Shown here in pieces: positions 21,871-34,204 of a DNA stretch of 64,000 nucleotides; position 1 is the stretch's first letter, and each line of letters starts with the position of its first letter. Source of the stretch: Lycorma delicatula (Eukaryota > Arthropoda > Insecta > Hemiptera > Fulgoridae); the NCBI RefSeq assembly GCF_047948215.1, contig NC_134458.1:137996536-138060535 (forward strand), read 5' to 3'. A program made the translations under genes and the position numbers. The notes beneath the pieces were generated by a model. It was not told where the DNA came from. It saw nothing but the letters and a program-made list of their open reading frames with translations, and did no database searches.

Positions 21871-24800
21871 TTCTTGAGTTACGCTCAATTTTAGATCGAA
21901 AAAATTTGAGGTTTTGTTGACTTGCAGTGGTGTATTTTTCATGGGCGTTTATAAGTGAGTCACAGGGATGGTTGAGTTGAAACTTGTTTTTCTAATTTTT
22001 TTTTTATTGTGGTACTTTTTTGACTTGTAACTATTCTTTATGGATCAAATTGTTTTTTTTTTTTTTTTGGTAAAAGTTTAGATTAGAATGAGTTGATAGT
22101 TTTTCAAAAGGAAACAATTAACGAAAAGGCGCAAGAAGTCCAACTTTATTTAAAAAAAAAACCTTTCTTTTTTAAAGAAAGCAGGATTCATCTAATCAGA
22201 AATACATGAAAAATTATTTTTTTTTTTTGCTGTAAAAAGTCCTTCGTAATTTCATTTTTAATTGTGTAACGAATTTTAAAACATGATTACATAAAAATTG
22301 ATTTGGCTAATAAAATTTTAATGATAAATGTGTTTTAGGCCCATTATAAACGAAATATATTGTATCAGTTCTTTAAATATTCCAGTGTAAAGTTCATTAC
22401 CGTCATTCGTATATTAATTACCTTTGAATTATTTAAATTGACATGAGTTAAATTAATTTTTGTTAATAATAATAACAACAGAGCAAAGGGTAAGATGTTG
22501 TTTGTTGAATTTTGGAGATCTATAGAATTAATAGTTAAGATAAAAATGCTTTCATTATTTTTTATCTAACAACCAGAAAGGTTATCTCCCAAATGAAACA
22601 AAGAATATTGTACCAAACTAGATACAAAGTAACTCGTACTTAGAATCTCTTTTAAGATTAAATTTTCTAACGGAATGAAAAAATTATTCCTGACCGCTAA
22701 GATCATTCAAAAGAGTAAAGGTTAGAAACAGCACTTTGATGTGTTGAACCTAAATAAGGATAAAAATCTTAAAGAAATGTTTTCATCTTAAAGATGAAAA
22801 CATTTCTTTTATAAACTTATATCTGCGTATAGGCTTTATTCCTGCATTTCTGAATGTATGTTATAACGTGTTAAGTGTAGGTTTAAAGGCGTATACCTTT
22901 TGTTGCATATAAAACAATACTTTGAATGCTGTGTTAATATTTAAAATACGTAAGTGACACTGTTGTTTGAGATATGGCAATTATTCTTTTTTTACCCCCG
23001 TCTACCCTACTATGCAGTGCCATTTTATTTCTCTTTCCTTTTACATCCTTATTTGTCTAAACGAAGTACGTAGATATGTGAGTGTGTGTACGAGTGCGCG
23101 CGCCAATAGAAATACATCCTCGCTGAAATACCCATTATAGGTATGATGTACAATAGTTTATTAAAGCAGCAAGATGGTAAGTGTGGCAGAAGTCGATTAT
23201 ACGACTAAAGAGCGGGAGGGTTAGTTATAATGGTACAGTCGTATGTAATTTTATTAATGGTACCTTGTTGAGTTAAGACGAACAGCCGGTATCCATCACT
23301 CGTTGACGTTGACCTCATTCTTTCTGTCTTCAATTGCTGTTTTATTTTACTGTCGCTTTCTTACACACAAAACATTTCAGTTCCTCTTAATAATGTCCTT
23401 CTTTCCCTTTTTATTTTATTTTATGCTGAATTAATCTTGAATGTTTTGTTTGTTTATTGATGTTGAATACATGTTCATGTTTCTTCTACTACTAGTCAGT
23501 ATTTTTTGTTCATGAATTATGCAATATCAAATTGCCGGAATTAACCTTTCGTATAATTTTTTTTTTTATTTTAACAAAATATTAATTTGTAAATGGTTTG
23601 AATGTAAAGGGTCTTTAGAGTTGAAAATTTTAGATATTTTTGTATAATTATCATTATTTTAAAAATCAGCTTTCCGGAGTAAGAGATCAACTTTCAAACA
23701 AAAATGTGATTCAAAATACACTACAGGAGTTTGATAATTAACTAAATTTAGGATAACCAATCCTATGTTTTTTGTTTTTTTTTTCAATTTTTTTCTCTAC
23801 GATTAATTCAATACTTCGAGGGTGATTGGGGACATGATAAGAAGTATTTTTTTCGTGATAACTAGTAAGCCTGACAAGATTCAAACACCGAACCTTCCGT
23901 ATGAAAGACAAATACACTCTATTAATATTAAAAACAATTTAATATTTCCAAATTAATTGTAGTAATATAATCAAACAATTTTACTTTTAACTAGATTTGA
24001 ATCTGGATTCCGTTACAACACAAAAACAGTTTTAATATAACAGCTGATCATCATTGGCAATGTTGACCTTTAAATCAACTGGTGGGCTATATGGTTTATA
24101 TATTAGTATAAATAACTCAGCGGGTTATTTGTACATTAATAATTTATGTACATGGGTTAAAGGTTTTGAATTGTGTTTTTTTTTGTATTTTTTATTCACA
24201 ACAGGATGTGTACATGCAGATGAAGTCTCCAAGAATGACCTTGATATCTACATGCAATATATCTTTTATGAAAAAGAAAGAAACATATGTAGTAAACGAG
24301 AAAAAAGAAAATATATTTTTATTTTTGAACTAACATTAAAATTATATCGGGAAAGAAAATAATAAAATCCAATCAAAATCTTATTATTAATACATATTAA
24401 ACTATTAGACTAATACATATTAACTAACAGCGTGCTTAGGTAAATGAAAAAAAAATACGACGTTGACAATGAATTCATTATTAATCTAATAACGTAACAA
24501 TAGATTAATTAGCAAACAAAAACTATTATTATTTAATAAATTAAATATGTTACAGAAGGATAAAAACAAATGACTTTTATATCTAATAACTTATTTTTTA
24601 ATAAAATATTCGATGTTAACCAGAAAAATGAATCATTGTGGTAGTTAATAACTAACCCGCAATAAATAACATTAATCAGTGAACTGTCATGTGACACATT
24701 TTTGTGCCCACTTATTCATGCTAATTAGATTTGCTGAGGCACACGTTTGGTATTCAATCTTCAATAATGTATCTCGAGATAGAATACTACAATGCCGTAA

Positions 24801-25027
24801 TTGCTGCTCCTTTTTCCTTTCCAGATTGGTTTAGAATTTTTTTCTTAATCTAATTTCGTGGTTTTAATATTTAAAAATTTTTTTCGTTCAGATTTTATTA
24901 CGTGTCAAGTAAACTTCCTTATTTCTGTGTATTGTATAAAATATAAAAAGATAGTATTTGTCTAAAGTTATAATGGATTAAACTGAATATCTTTTTCCTG
25001 ATTCAATTATTGTGTTGAAGAACTATA
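21871..25027. other. AT-rich noncoding stretch
   Basis: Long homopolymer T runs (near 22050 and 22215), the perfect palindrome listed at 22771-22809, and a GTGTGTACGAGTGCGCGCGCC patch near 23082. No gene, RNA gene or known repeat recognised. Confidence 0.55.
22771..22809. repeat. Perfect 39-bp palindrome, 19-bp arms
   Basis: AAAGAAATGTTTTCATCTT (22771-22789), one spacer base, then the exact reverse complement (22791-22809). Confidence 0.95.
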
Positions 25028-25190
25028 CGAGTATATAACTCATTAGCGGCTACCCGCATGCTTCATACACGTACTTGAAGAATAGCTTGAGCTCTTCGAC
25101 ATTCATTTGTTTGATATTCAATCTCAGCAGTTCTGGATGCTGCTTGAAGTTCGGCTTTTGGGAGTTTTTGTGGACTATCTTAAAAAAAAA
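25028..25190 (-). other. Possible short coding relic, unidentified
   Basis: On the minus strand about 40 codons read KLPKAELQAASRTAEIEYQ and then ECRRAQAILQVRV before a stop. The charged, Arg/Ala/Glu-rich composition is unlike the A/T-driven frames around it and could be a remnant of a transposon protein. I cannot name the family. Confidence 0.25.
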
Positions 25191-25854
25191 GAAAGAAAAT
25201 AAATAGACTCATTGATATCGGTGCAGTAGTAGTGCTTTCTGAATCAAGATATTTATAAGTTTACAAACTGGTATTTTTCGAGAATTTTTCAAAAATCGGG
25301 TGTTTGTAACCGATATATTTTTCTACAAAAAGGAAAGAAAATAAATTTTAAAAAATAATCGAAATCGGTGCTGTAATTTTCTGTGTGATTGAGTAACAAG
25401 AATCTATGAAGATTTTCTTTAATATTTGTTTAATAGTCGATTTTTTCAAAATGATATATAACAGTATGTTTTCAAATTGAATCTCGAGTTTTGTGTTTAT
25501 TGATTCACCTGTTCTATCGATGTTCCATATCGATCTCTTAACCCTTGATCGACCTGTATGATCTTTCAATGTTACTGATGTACTATCCTTGAAATTATTG
25601 AACCGATTTTTAAATAAAATTTATATTCATAATTTAATAAATGTATAAAACTTTTATTAGCACGATATTTATATTAAATTTTATTAAAAAATGATTATTT
25701 TTCGTTTAGTAAAACTCATTAATGCGAAAGACAGGACTTTATGCATCGATAAAACCACCATTTTTAAAATCTCAGAGGCGTTCTTCAGCTAATAGTTGGC
25801 GAACTGACACGTTACTTTCTCCTTTGATTGCAGTATGAATTCAAAGTGTGAATT

Positions 25855-26170
25855 TTTACTTTCTGGCATCATAGCTCTAGAGCTATGCTACAAGAAGGAA
25901 AGTATGGAAATCACTCAAAAAATAAGGATATGGGTTTTTTGAACTTCTCAACGTTTCATGACCCAGGAATCCCAAAAAAACATAAAACAAGAAGGGGTAT
26001 TGTTCGTTCATAAGTACGTGTGTTGACGTGATTAAGTTTAATAACGTTTGATTGGATAAACAGACTGATGCAATTTTATACAGAAACTCGTGTATAGGGA
26101 CAATTTGTTGGTAAAATTTTGGGGTCATTATCTTCAGAGGGGAGGAGAATTTTGTAAACATATCCTCACT
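25855..26170 (+). repeat. Hairpin-linked dispersed repeat
   Basis: Starts with a stem-loop centred on the perfect 18-bp palindrome CATAGCTCTAGAGCTATG (25870-25887), with outer arms ACTTTC and GAAAGT. It is followed by AAAGTATGGAAATCACTCAA and then the body shared with the minus strand of 8341-8700. No coding potential. Confidence 0.65.
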
Positions 26171-28439
26171 TTATATTAGGCTTAGTGCATCCGTTCATGC
26201 TTCTTTCCATTTAAAAAAATAAATTTCCCCAAAATTACCCTTTCCCAAAAATCGAAAAATACTATTTTTTTGTTTAGTGCATATTTTTTAACTGTTTTTA
26301 AAAAAAATGTATTCCTAGGCATAACATTAATGCAAACAACTCCCAAAAAATACTTTGGAGGCAATTTGAGGCGGAGAAACCGAACAAAGTTTAAAAATAT
26401 CGTTTTTTTGAATTTTTCAAAAAACCGTTTTTGATTTTTTAATCTTTTAGTATTATTAGACTTTCAAATAATAAACTTTTAAAGATAATATTACTATAAC
26501 ATTTCAACATAATTCACCCCCATTCCTCAAAAAAGAAATTTTAGGTAACTTTTAATTGTTTGTACATTTTTTAGTAAATGTTTAAAAAAAAAAATCTTGG
26601 AAAGTGATTTTTGAGGTGGGGGAGCAAAAACATTAAAAAATACCGATTTTTTGAATTTTTAACACTTCTTTTTGGTTTATTTAAACATATAATGATAATC
26701 TTATAATAAAACGTTTTCATTAATTATTTCCCCACCCTAAAAATGGAATCTTAGGTTTCCTCGTAATCAATTTTCACTTTAGCAGCCAAAAAATGCGAAT
26801 TTATAAGCGATCTAGGATTTATTTTCTGTCACTTGTCTTGATAAAATAGATTAAAAAATGAGATTACCTTTTACATAAAAAAATAAAAATAAAAATTCGA
26901 ATGGTGTTTGCACCACAATATTATTATTATTGTCTTTTTTTTAGTTTGAGAAGTGAATATGCTGAAATTTATTTGTTCGTTTTTTATGATTAAAACTTTT
27001 ATAAATACTTTTTTTTTAAAAAAACCTAAAAGTAACAACTGAAATGCAGATTTTTTTTGTAATTCTTGCATAATCTAAATAAAAAAAGAAATAATAATAT
27101 TATAAATCAAGAAGGATGAAAATATTATGTCGTATAATGATTTTATTTATGAGAACAATAATAACCTTAATAAAAAATTAAAAATTATAAAAAAAAACTA
27201 ATATTATGCTGGTAGGTATTGATGTGTTTATATCTATCATCGTCAGGGTCATGAAATTCGTTCTTCCTTATTAAAACATCAAATGTAAAAAAAAATTATT
27301 AAAAAAACGTAATAATAATAAATCGATTATGATATACTATAACAATAGTTATAATAAGGTATAACGTATTATTGAAGTTACAATTGTACAGATTGCGCCC
27401 TTGAATAATAAATAAATGTATTATACTTCATTGTTATTGTTGATGTTATTGTTATTTCAGTATGCTGTATATATATATATATATATTATAATATTATATA
27501 ATAATGTAATAATTTTACGAAGACAATTCTTTTGTTGCACCATATAATACGTAATAATTATATTAAATCTAAGTACGTATATAAGATAGACTATAGTATA
27601 AAATATGTATATATATGACGATAAGTTTATTTGCCAATTAGTTTATTGCTATTTTTTCTTCTTTTTTTATTGTTTTTTTTAGAATTTTCCTTTTTGTCGG
27701 GATTTAAATTACTAAGATTATTTTATAATTATGTGTAATTTTTTATTATGATTTTCTTTTTAAATTTTATTTTTTATAACTACTGTGTTTTTATGTTTCA
27801 CGTTTAAAATTTTATTTATTATTATTTTATATTTAATATAGCTATTTATTTTTAGATAAAAAATGTTTCTTAAAAATGCAAGTGAATAAAATTGCAAGGT
27901 ATAAATGTTTTGTATGTCAAATAAACCTGAAGAAAAAAAAATTCACGTTAATTTTTTTTTGTAATTAAAAATGGCTGTTACATAAATGATCTTAATGAAT
28001 TAGTTTATTATACAAAAAGGGAATTAATTAATGTAATAGTCAATATTCATATTATATACAATTAATATATTCAAATTTTGTGCTGCACCTTTTGTAATTT
28101 TTTAAAAATTTTATTATTTTAATTATAAAAAAATCAAATTAACGACAAAATTCCTCTAAGTTATAAATCGTTTTTTATTTGACTATTTATTTTGTCGGTA
28201 GACATTCATTTAATTTTAACTATTTTAAAGTTCCATTTTCAATATTTTTAACATCCATTAGGAGATGGATTAGCTATTTAAATTAATTATTGTTAGGTTA
28301 AAGATAAATATTAGAAAATATGAACGTTAAATAAAAAATGAAACGCTAAATCATGAAGCTGCTATGATAATTAAATGTGACATCTTCTAAATCTTTGACT
28401 GATTACATAGATTAGTGGTGAATTTGTAAATTTTGCTGG
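26171..28439. other. AT-rich noncoding stretch
   Basis: Contains poorly defined low-complexity sequence up to about 26800, perhaps continuing the repeat at 25.9 kb, and a TA microsatellite at about 27467-27486. No gene seen. Confidence 0.55.
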
Positions 28440-28570
28440 GCACTATGTGTCACTTTTGCTTTCCCGGATACAGCTCTATGCTGCTGCAGTCGAATAGCTG
28501 TAAAGGGGAAGTATAGCGATCCGCCAAAATTTTGTATCGGAAATTTAGCAAATGTCGAAGTTTCAAGATT
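28440..28570 (+). repeat. Stem-loop module, copy
   Basis: A CTTTCCCGGATACAGCTCT / AGCTGTAAAGGGGAAGT pair can fold imperfectly. It is followed by AGTATAGCGATCCGCCAAAA, the same arrangement as the module at 25.87 kb and, in reverse, at 48.4 kb. Confidence 0.5.
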
Positions 28571-28794
28571 CCCTTAGTTCTAAAAACAGAAACAAAAGTT
28601 ACAGAAATTTCCGGGAGATGGATGTATGTGTTAGCATGTACTTGACTAATATTCCCAGACTTGTTTGACTAAGTTCTTCAAAAACGGCTAAAAGTTTCTA
28701 TAATATGAGAGTAGTTGCTGGGATTAATTTTAGATAAAATTAAAAAAACGAAGGGTAGTTTTCGCTATTTGAACTGTTTACTTACGGTATAATG

Positions 28795-29095
28795 GTCGTC
28801 GGTAATTAGGCTTTAGTATGATGAAAGTCGCAGATCAGCTGATTTCAAAGTCGAGAGTTTTAAGGTTCAAATTCTAGTAAAGGCAGTTACTTTTATATGG
28901 ATTTGAATACTGCACGGTGGATACCGGTGTACTTTGTTGGTTGGGTTTCAATTAACCCCACATCTCAAGAATGGTCGACCTGAGACTGTACAAGACTACA
29001 TTTCATTTACAGTATACATATCATCCTCATTTATCCTCTGAAGTAATACCTTACGGTGGTTGCGGAGGATAAACAGAAAAATAAAGAAAGTTGAT
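28795..29095 (+). repeat. SINE family B, fullest copy
   Basis: A tRNA-like head contains CAGCTGATTTCAAAGTC (28838-28854) and a B-box-like GGTTCAAATTCTAG (28864-28877). The body follows with GGATTTGAATACTG, GGTTGGGTTTCAATTAACC, AATGGTCGACCTGAGACTGT, and CTCTGAAGTAATACC, ending in AAACAGAAAAATAAAGAAA. Matching copies are at 6088-6300 (-), 46270-46555 (+) and 58905-59125 (+). The A-box is poor, so it is not a functional tRNA. Confidence 0.8.
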
Positions 29096-29990
29096 GAAAG
29101 TACTTATTTAAAATTCCAAGTTTTAAGTCGATCGGTTTTAGGTCGATCGGTTTTAGGGGTGGGAGCATATTCAATATTATTTCTAAACAGTTTTTGCCTT
29201 ATACCTCGAAAACCCGTTGACAAAAAAATTGAAATTTGGTAAAAATATTTGGCTGTATATTCCAGCTTTGGCCTAATTTTGATCCCATCGGACAAGGGGG
29301 TATCATGGTACTCATATTTTTTTTTTCGTAAACTATAACTTTTTTAACCTTATTTGAATAACTTTGTACTAAATTGGGACGACCAATTGAAGTAAATAAT
29401 TATTCCGCAATAAATTAAATTTTAAGCTTCCCCCAAAAAGGGGCTGAATGGAACTCTTACTTAAAATATCAATTTTCTAAATTTTTATTTTCAAGTTTGA
29501 AAATCCAGCTATATAGAATATTAATGTTGTCGACATTTTTTTTTTAAAAAGAGGTCCCTTGAATCCCGAATTAAACATTTTAAAATTGAATTTCTTTATA
29601 ATTTTTTATACTTAATCTTTTTTGAAGTTGTGGTTGTTATTAAGAAGGTTATATCAAATTTAGTAAAAATTTTGTGAATTTTTTAGCAGTTATATCCTAA
29701 ATACAAAATAATTTGGATGATAAAAACTTCATTTGGTCAAAATGGATCAAAATCGAATTTTTTTTTAATTAAAAATTTAGATTTTCTTTCATTTATACGT
29801 TGAATAATTTCAATAATTACGTTGAATAATTTCAATAATTTTAAGGTAAAAAACTTGTTTGATCAAAGGGATCAAATTGGACCCAAATTTTTTACTGAAA
29901 ATTTTGAACTTTTTTTTGCAGTTATATTCAAAAGATTGCATAATTAAATTATTAATATTTAAAAATCGTGTAAATATATGTCAAAGGTTA
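29096..29990. repeat. Degenerate AT-rich repeat with short tandem duplications
   Basis: A 15-base unit GTCGATCGGTTTTAG is tandemly duplicated at 29127-29156, and a 22-base unit beginning ACGTTGAATAATTTC is duplicated at 29797-29840. Prose-like repeated phrases such as GATCAAA...AAAATTTT suggest an old dispersed repeat, but no second copy was identified. Confidence 0.45.
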
Positions 29991-31274
29991 AGCCGGAAAA
30001 ATTAAGGCGGCTTTTTATTCATCCAGTTCTCAAATACTGCTCTACCTTGTGCAATTATCACATGATACTTATTGGAATAAAGAGGAGGAAGCATTCAGAA
30101 CTAGCAAATATTGCTTCCTGCGAGACAAAGTTAAGTTAGATAAATGTAAAAATGTAATTAGCATGATTTTACATGTAATGTAGCACATTACATTATTTAT
30201 CTGTATAGAAGTGTGAAAACTCCCTTCGACACGCTAATTAGTATTTTTCTATTTTCCCGTTTCTAATAATTAATTCCCATTAATATATTCTCCTAATACC
30301 TAAACGGCTAATTTTAAGATATTTAATTGAAAGGAAGTATTTAGAAAAACTAAGAAAAAGTTATTTTAATGAACAATCCCTTACGGGTTAAAGTAAAAGA
30401 GATTGAAAAGGTGTGCGGGAAATGGATCAGGAAATTTTAAAATTGCTTGACATTTCCCATGAGTAAATTTTCCATTATTATAGATTTATTCGCTTCTTAT
30501 TCCTAAAGAGGTAAAAAAGAGTGCAAATAAATATTCATAATTAGTGTGTATTACTTTCACTAATTTTGAAGTGTTTCAATGAAGTTTTTGTTTAATTTAG
30601 GAATATTCTTTTAACCACTTTTAAAAAGTTTAAAAATGATTAAACTTGTATCTCCTAAGTTATATATATCTTCAGAATCTATTTTTATATGAAACAAAAA
30701 CCCATCGTAGATCGTAACCCAAATAATCTACGAAAACATATCTCGTGTTTTCTCTTAATTTCAAAAATGATGAAATTAAATATTAAAAAACTACATAATC
30801 CAATTCATAAGTTAGAATTTGTCTCCAACAATATCTGAATAAAAAATTGCTTATACTATATAAAATTCTATTTCCATATTCCCACGTACAAACTTAAAGC
30901 TTTCGGTAGGGGAATTAATAAACCAGGCAAAATATGAGCGAAACAACATTAACACTGATCCTTAATTTCATTGAATATTTTGAACACGTTAGATAAGAAA
31001 TGAAACTTTGGGAAAAATGCTGAATACGATGTGCTATACTTCAGAATATCTGTTTATCCATTCTTAAGAGAAAAATATCTGGTTAAAGGATTTTGTATTT
31101 CCATTGTATATTCCATAACTGTCGGAAACATGTAATTTGTCATGGAATTATTATTAAGTAGTAAATCTATAAATTTTCCTAAAGAGGTTTTTAAGAATGA
31201 TAAGTAACAATAGGTTTTACGTACAATCTCTAACCTCTAAGTAAATTAAAAAGATGTTATATCTCCCCTCAAAA

Positions 31275-31276
<2 letters not shown>

Positions 31277-31319
<43 letters not shown>
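31277..31319. repeat. Compound (TA)n(TG)n microsatellite
   Basis: A TA run of about 16 units passes directly into TG repeats. Confidence 0.95.
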
Positions 31320-33696
31320 GAGTATATGTACATATATATATGTACATACACTCATGTTTGGGTGTGTGGTGTGTACGTGCGCACGTGTACACAGATACAT
31401 TCATTCCATTTCAATCATTCATTTCAATACATGAAATCTTCTGCGTGTGAGTGCTAACTGGTACATCAAAATTTTCCAGGTAGTTCACAGTTAAGTGTCA
31501 AAAGCTCATGACAGAGATGATTTTAATATCTAGTATAACATCCACAATTTTTAAATAATGGTGGTACCCGAATTAATGCATCCGGGTATCACAGTTATAA
31601 AGTTATCTGCATTGTCGTTTGAAACGAATAAAAAAGCACTGGTTATTCTTACGATATACGAGTATATCGGCAAATACTCATTGCTTTAAGTAAACTTTAA
31701 CTATATATTACATACATCGTGTAAAACATGATTTATCACCTCAATAATAAAGTAAGAGCCTCAAACTTTAATCAGATTGTTCAAAAGAGTGTACGCAAAT
31801 AGTTTCCCGGAAATAGTTTTACAGTCATTCATTATGTCTGCACTCTTTTGCTTAGCTCATATGCAAAAAACTGCAACGTGATGTATTTCTTGTTAACGAG
31901 TAAATGAACACGATACTTCTCTACGACTATCATGTTATCAAATTGTTACCCAGTGCCTTCTTTCTACTTTCCTAAATATAATCTCATGTTTTTTCTATCT
32001 GGAATTTTACTACATCTTTATCGATCAATTATCTCAGATAAATCAAAGGTAAACTTCGTGACTGTTTCCGCAGTATCTATCTATTTTAGTGCAAAAAATT
32101 TCCGCCCTTCCATTTTCTTACTGATTATTTCACACATTAAATTTAATGAAATATTAACAGAAATATTGCCAAGACAAAAATGACTTGCGCTATGTAAATT
32201 GTAGAAGAAAAATTATAAATTAAAGTGGGACGATGAAATTAGACTAATTTATTTGAAATTTAATATTTTTGATTGTGTGATATCTAAAAAAAAATTTTAA
32301 TATATAATATTTTATCTCAAATGAACTAGTCAGATTGTATAACATTACAGAGTGACTAACTTCGAATAAGAAACTATGTAATAGTTTTTGGTAGTATAAT
32401 ACTCAAATACATATCAACGGTTTTCTCTGATTTCATGAAATACCATTATAATAGAATCATTCAAAATGATTCATTGGTTTTTTAGATTTAAGTGAGTATA
32501 CGTATAAAACTATACAAACGAGACGAATATTTTTATTCATTTATAGCTTTAATTTTTTAATTTAGTGATATGATTTATTTTTAAGAGTTAGTTAAAAATG
32601 CGACATAATATTTAAACTAACCATAGACAAAAAGATTTTACTTTAAAACAATTAAAATAAAATTTGATGTAAAAAAATATAATAAATATAAAACACCAAA
32701 CTAAATCATGGTTTTTATCTATAATACCAGTGAATATAAAAATATGAATAAACAAGAACATAAATAAAAAATGCTGATTTTATATTAATAAAATAGATTT
32801 AAACGATAAAATGATAAACAGTTTTATAATAATGAATTGTAAAGCATATATTAAATGTACAAGTTACTTTTATAATTACGGTAACAAATTATTTTTTAAA
32901 CTTGTAATTCATGTATTTTATAGAAATTTGAACGTAAGTTAATTTTTAACCAGAAGTATACTCATTCGTGCATTACTTAATGCTTTCGCTTTCTCTCTTT
33001 CTTATTTCTTAATTTCTATCTTTATCTCCTCTTTCCCCTCTCATTCTCAAGGTCAGTAATAATGTTTATATTTAATGTTCCCTATATATCATTAGAGTAC
33101 CATCTTTAATTTTTTCTCTTCATTAATTGAGATGTATTCGTAACTTTTACACGTTTTCATTTCTATTTCTCTTATAATTTCATCGACATTCTTATTTCTT
33201 TTTACTTATTATTTAGGCCTAATAATTCCGTGTTTTCATAATTTTATTATTCTACTAGTAATAATTATTATCATTATAAACTTATTATTTATAATAAGTA
33301 TGTTATTATGTATAAAAATGATAACGTCTAAAAAAACAAGAATATTGTACTTTAATATTCCTTGTAAATATAATTTAATTATACGTTAATTAATAATAAT
33401 ATTTAAATCCTATCGAGATGTTACTTAGTCAAGACGGAGAGGATAGTTTTCTAATTTTACATTTCTCACCGTTATTTTTAATGCTGTCTTAAAAATCATA
33501 TTAAAAAACTATTATCTTTTAAATAGATACAAAATAGTAACGATTTTTGAAAATAAGTTTTCCTTTTACGTTAAATTAAAATCATTATTAATTCCACGAT
33601 ATTCAACATCTACGTCCGAATTAATTTTTTTTAAATTTATTAATTTGACAATAAAATCTATCGATAAAAACAGAATGTGAAATCAGTAAGATTATT

Positions 33697-33752
33697 GATA
33701 AATATCAATACCTATTCAATAAAAATTTAGTTAGATAAATATCAATACCTAT
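33697..33752. repeat. Direct repeat of a 19-mer
   Basis: GATAAATATCAATACCTAT occurs at 33697-33715 and again at 33734-33752, separated by 18 bases. Confidence 0.9.
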
Positions 33753-34138
33753 ATGAAATAAAAAAAAAAAATTACTAAAGAATTATATTATATAACTTTA
33801 TTGGCGTAGTTATAGGACCCATGGTGACTATCACTCTATCTCCTTGACCAGTTGTAATCAAGATTAAATGGCATCATTACTCCATACACAGTAACCGTTG
33901 ATCCTAATTTCATTCAAGTTGGTCCATTCAGTCCCTAGATAACTAGCAAAAACAGCTAAAATATATTCATACGTATGTACACAAATCCTTCCGGAATTTT
34001 TAATGCTAAAATTGTGTTTTTTTTTTTTTTGGTTAGAGGAAGGTCAAGATCTGGAAAACCTCCGATATGAAAAAATGACCTGATTAGCAAAATTTCATTT
34101 ATATAATGATATATAGTATAACTACTATATTTATATAT

Positions 34139-34148
34139 ACACACACAC

Positions 34149-34204
<56 letters not shown>
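34139..34204. repeat. Compound (CA)(TA)(TG)(TA) microsatellite
   Basis: CA repeats (34139-34149), TA repeats, TG repeats (about 34165-34184) and TA repeats follow in order. The CA-TA-TG part is self-complementary. Confidence 0.95.

Noticed and set aside
24054..24362. 102-codon plus-strand frame
   Set aside because: It has no recognisable motif, Lys/Tyr/Ile/Phe-rich A/T-driven composition and no supporting signals.
33790..34090. A third type of dispersed repeat
   Set aside because: The style resembles other repeats here (AATCCTTCCGGAATTTTT), but no second copy could be aligned by eye.
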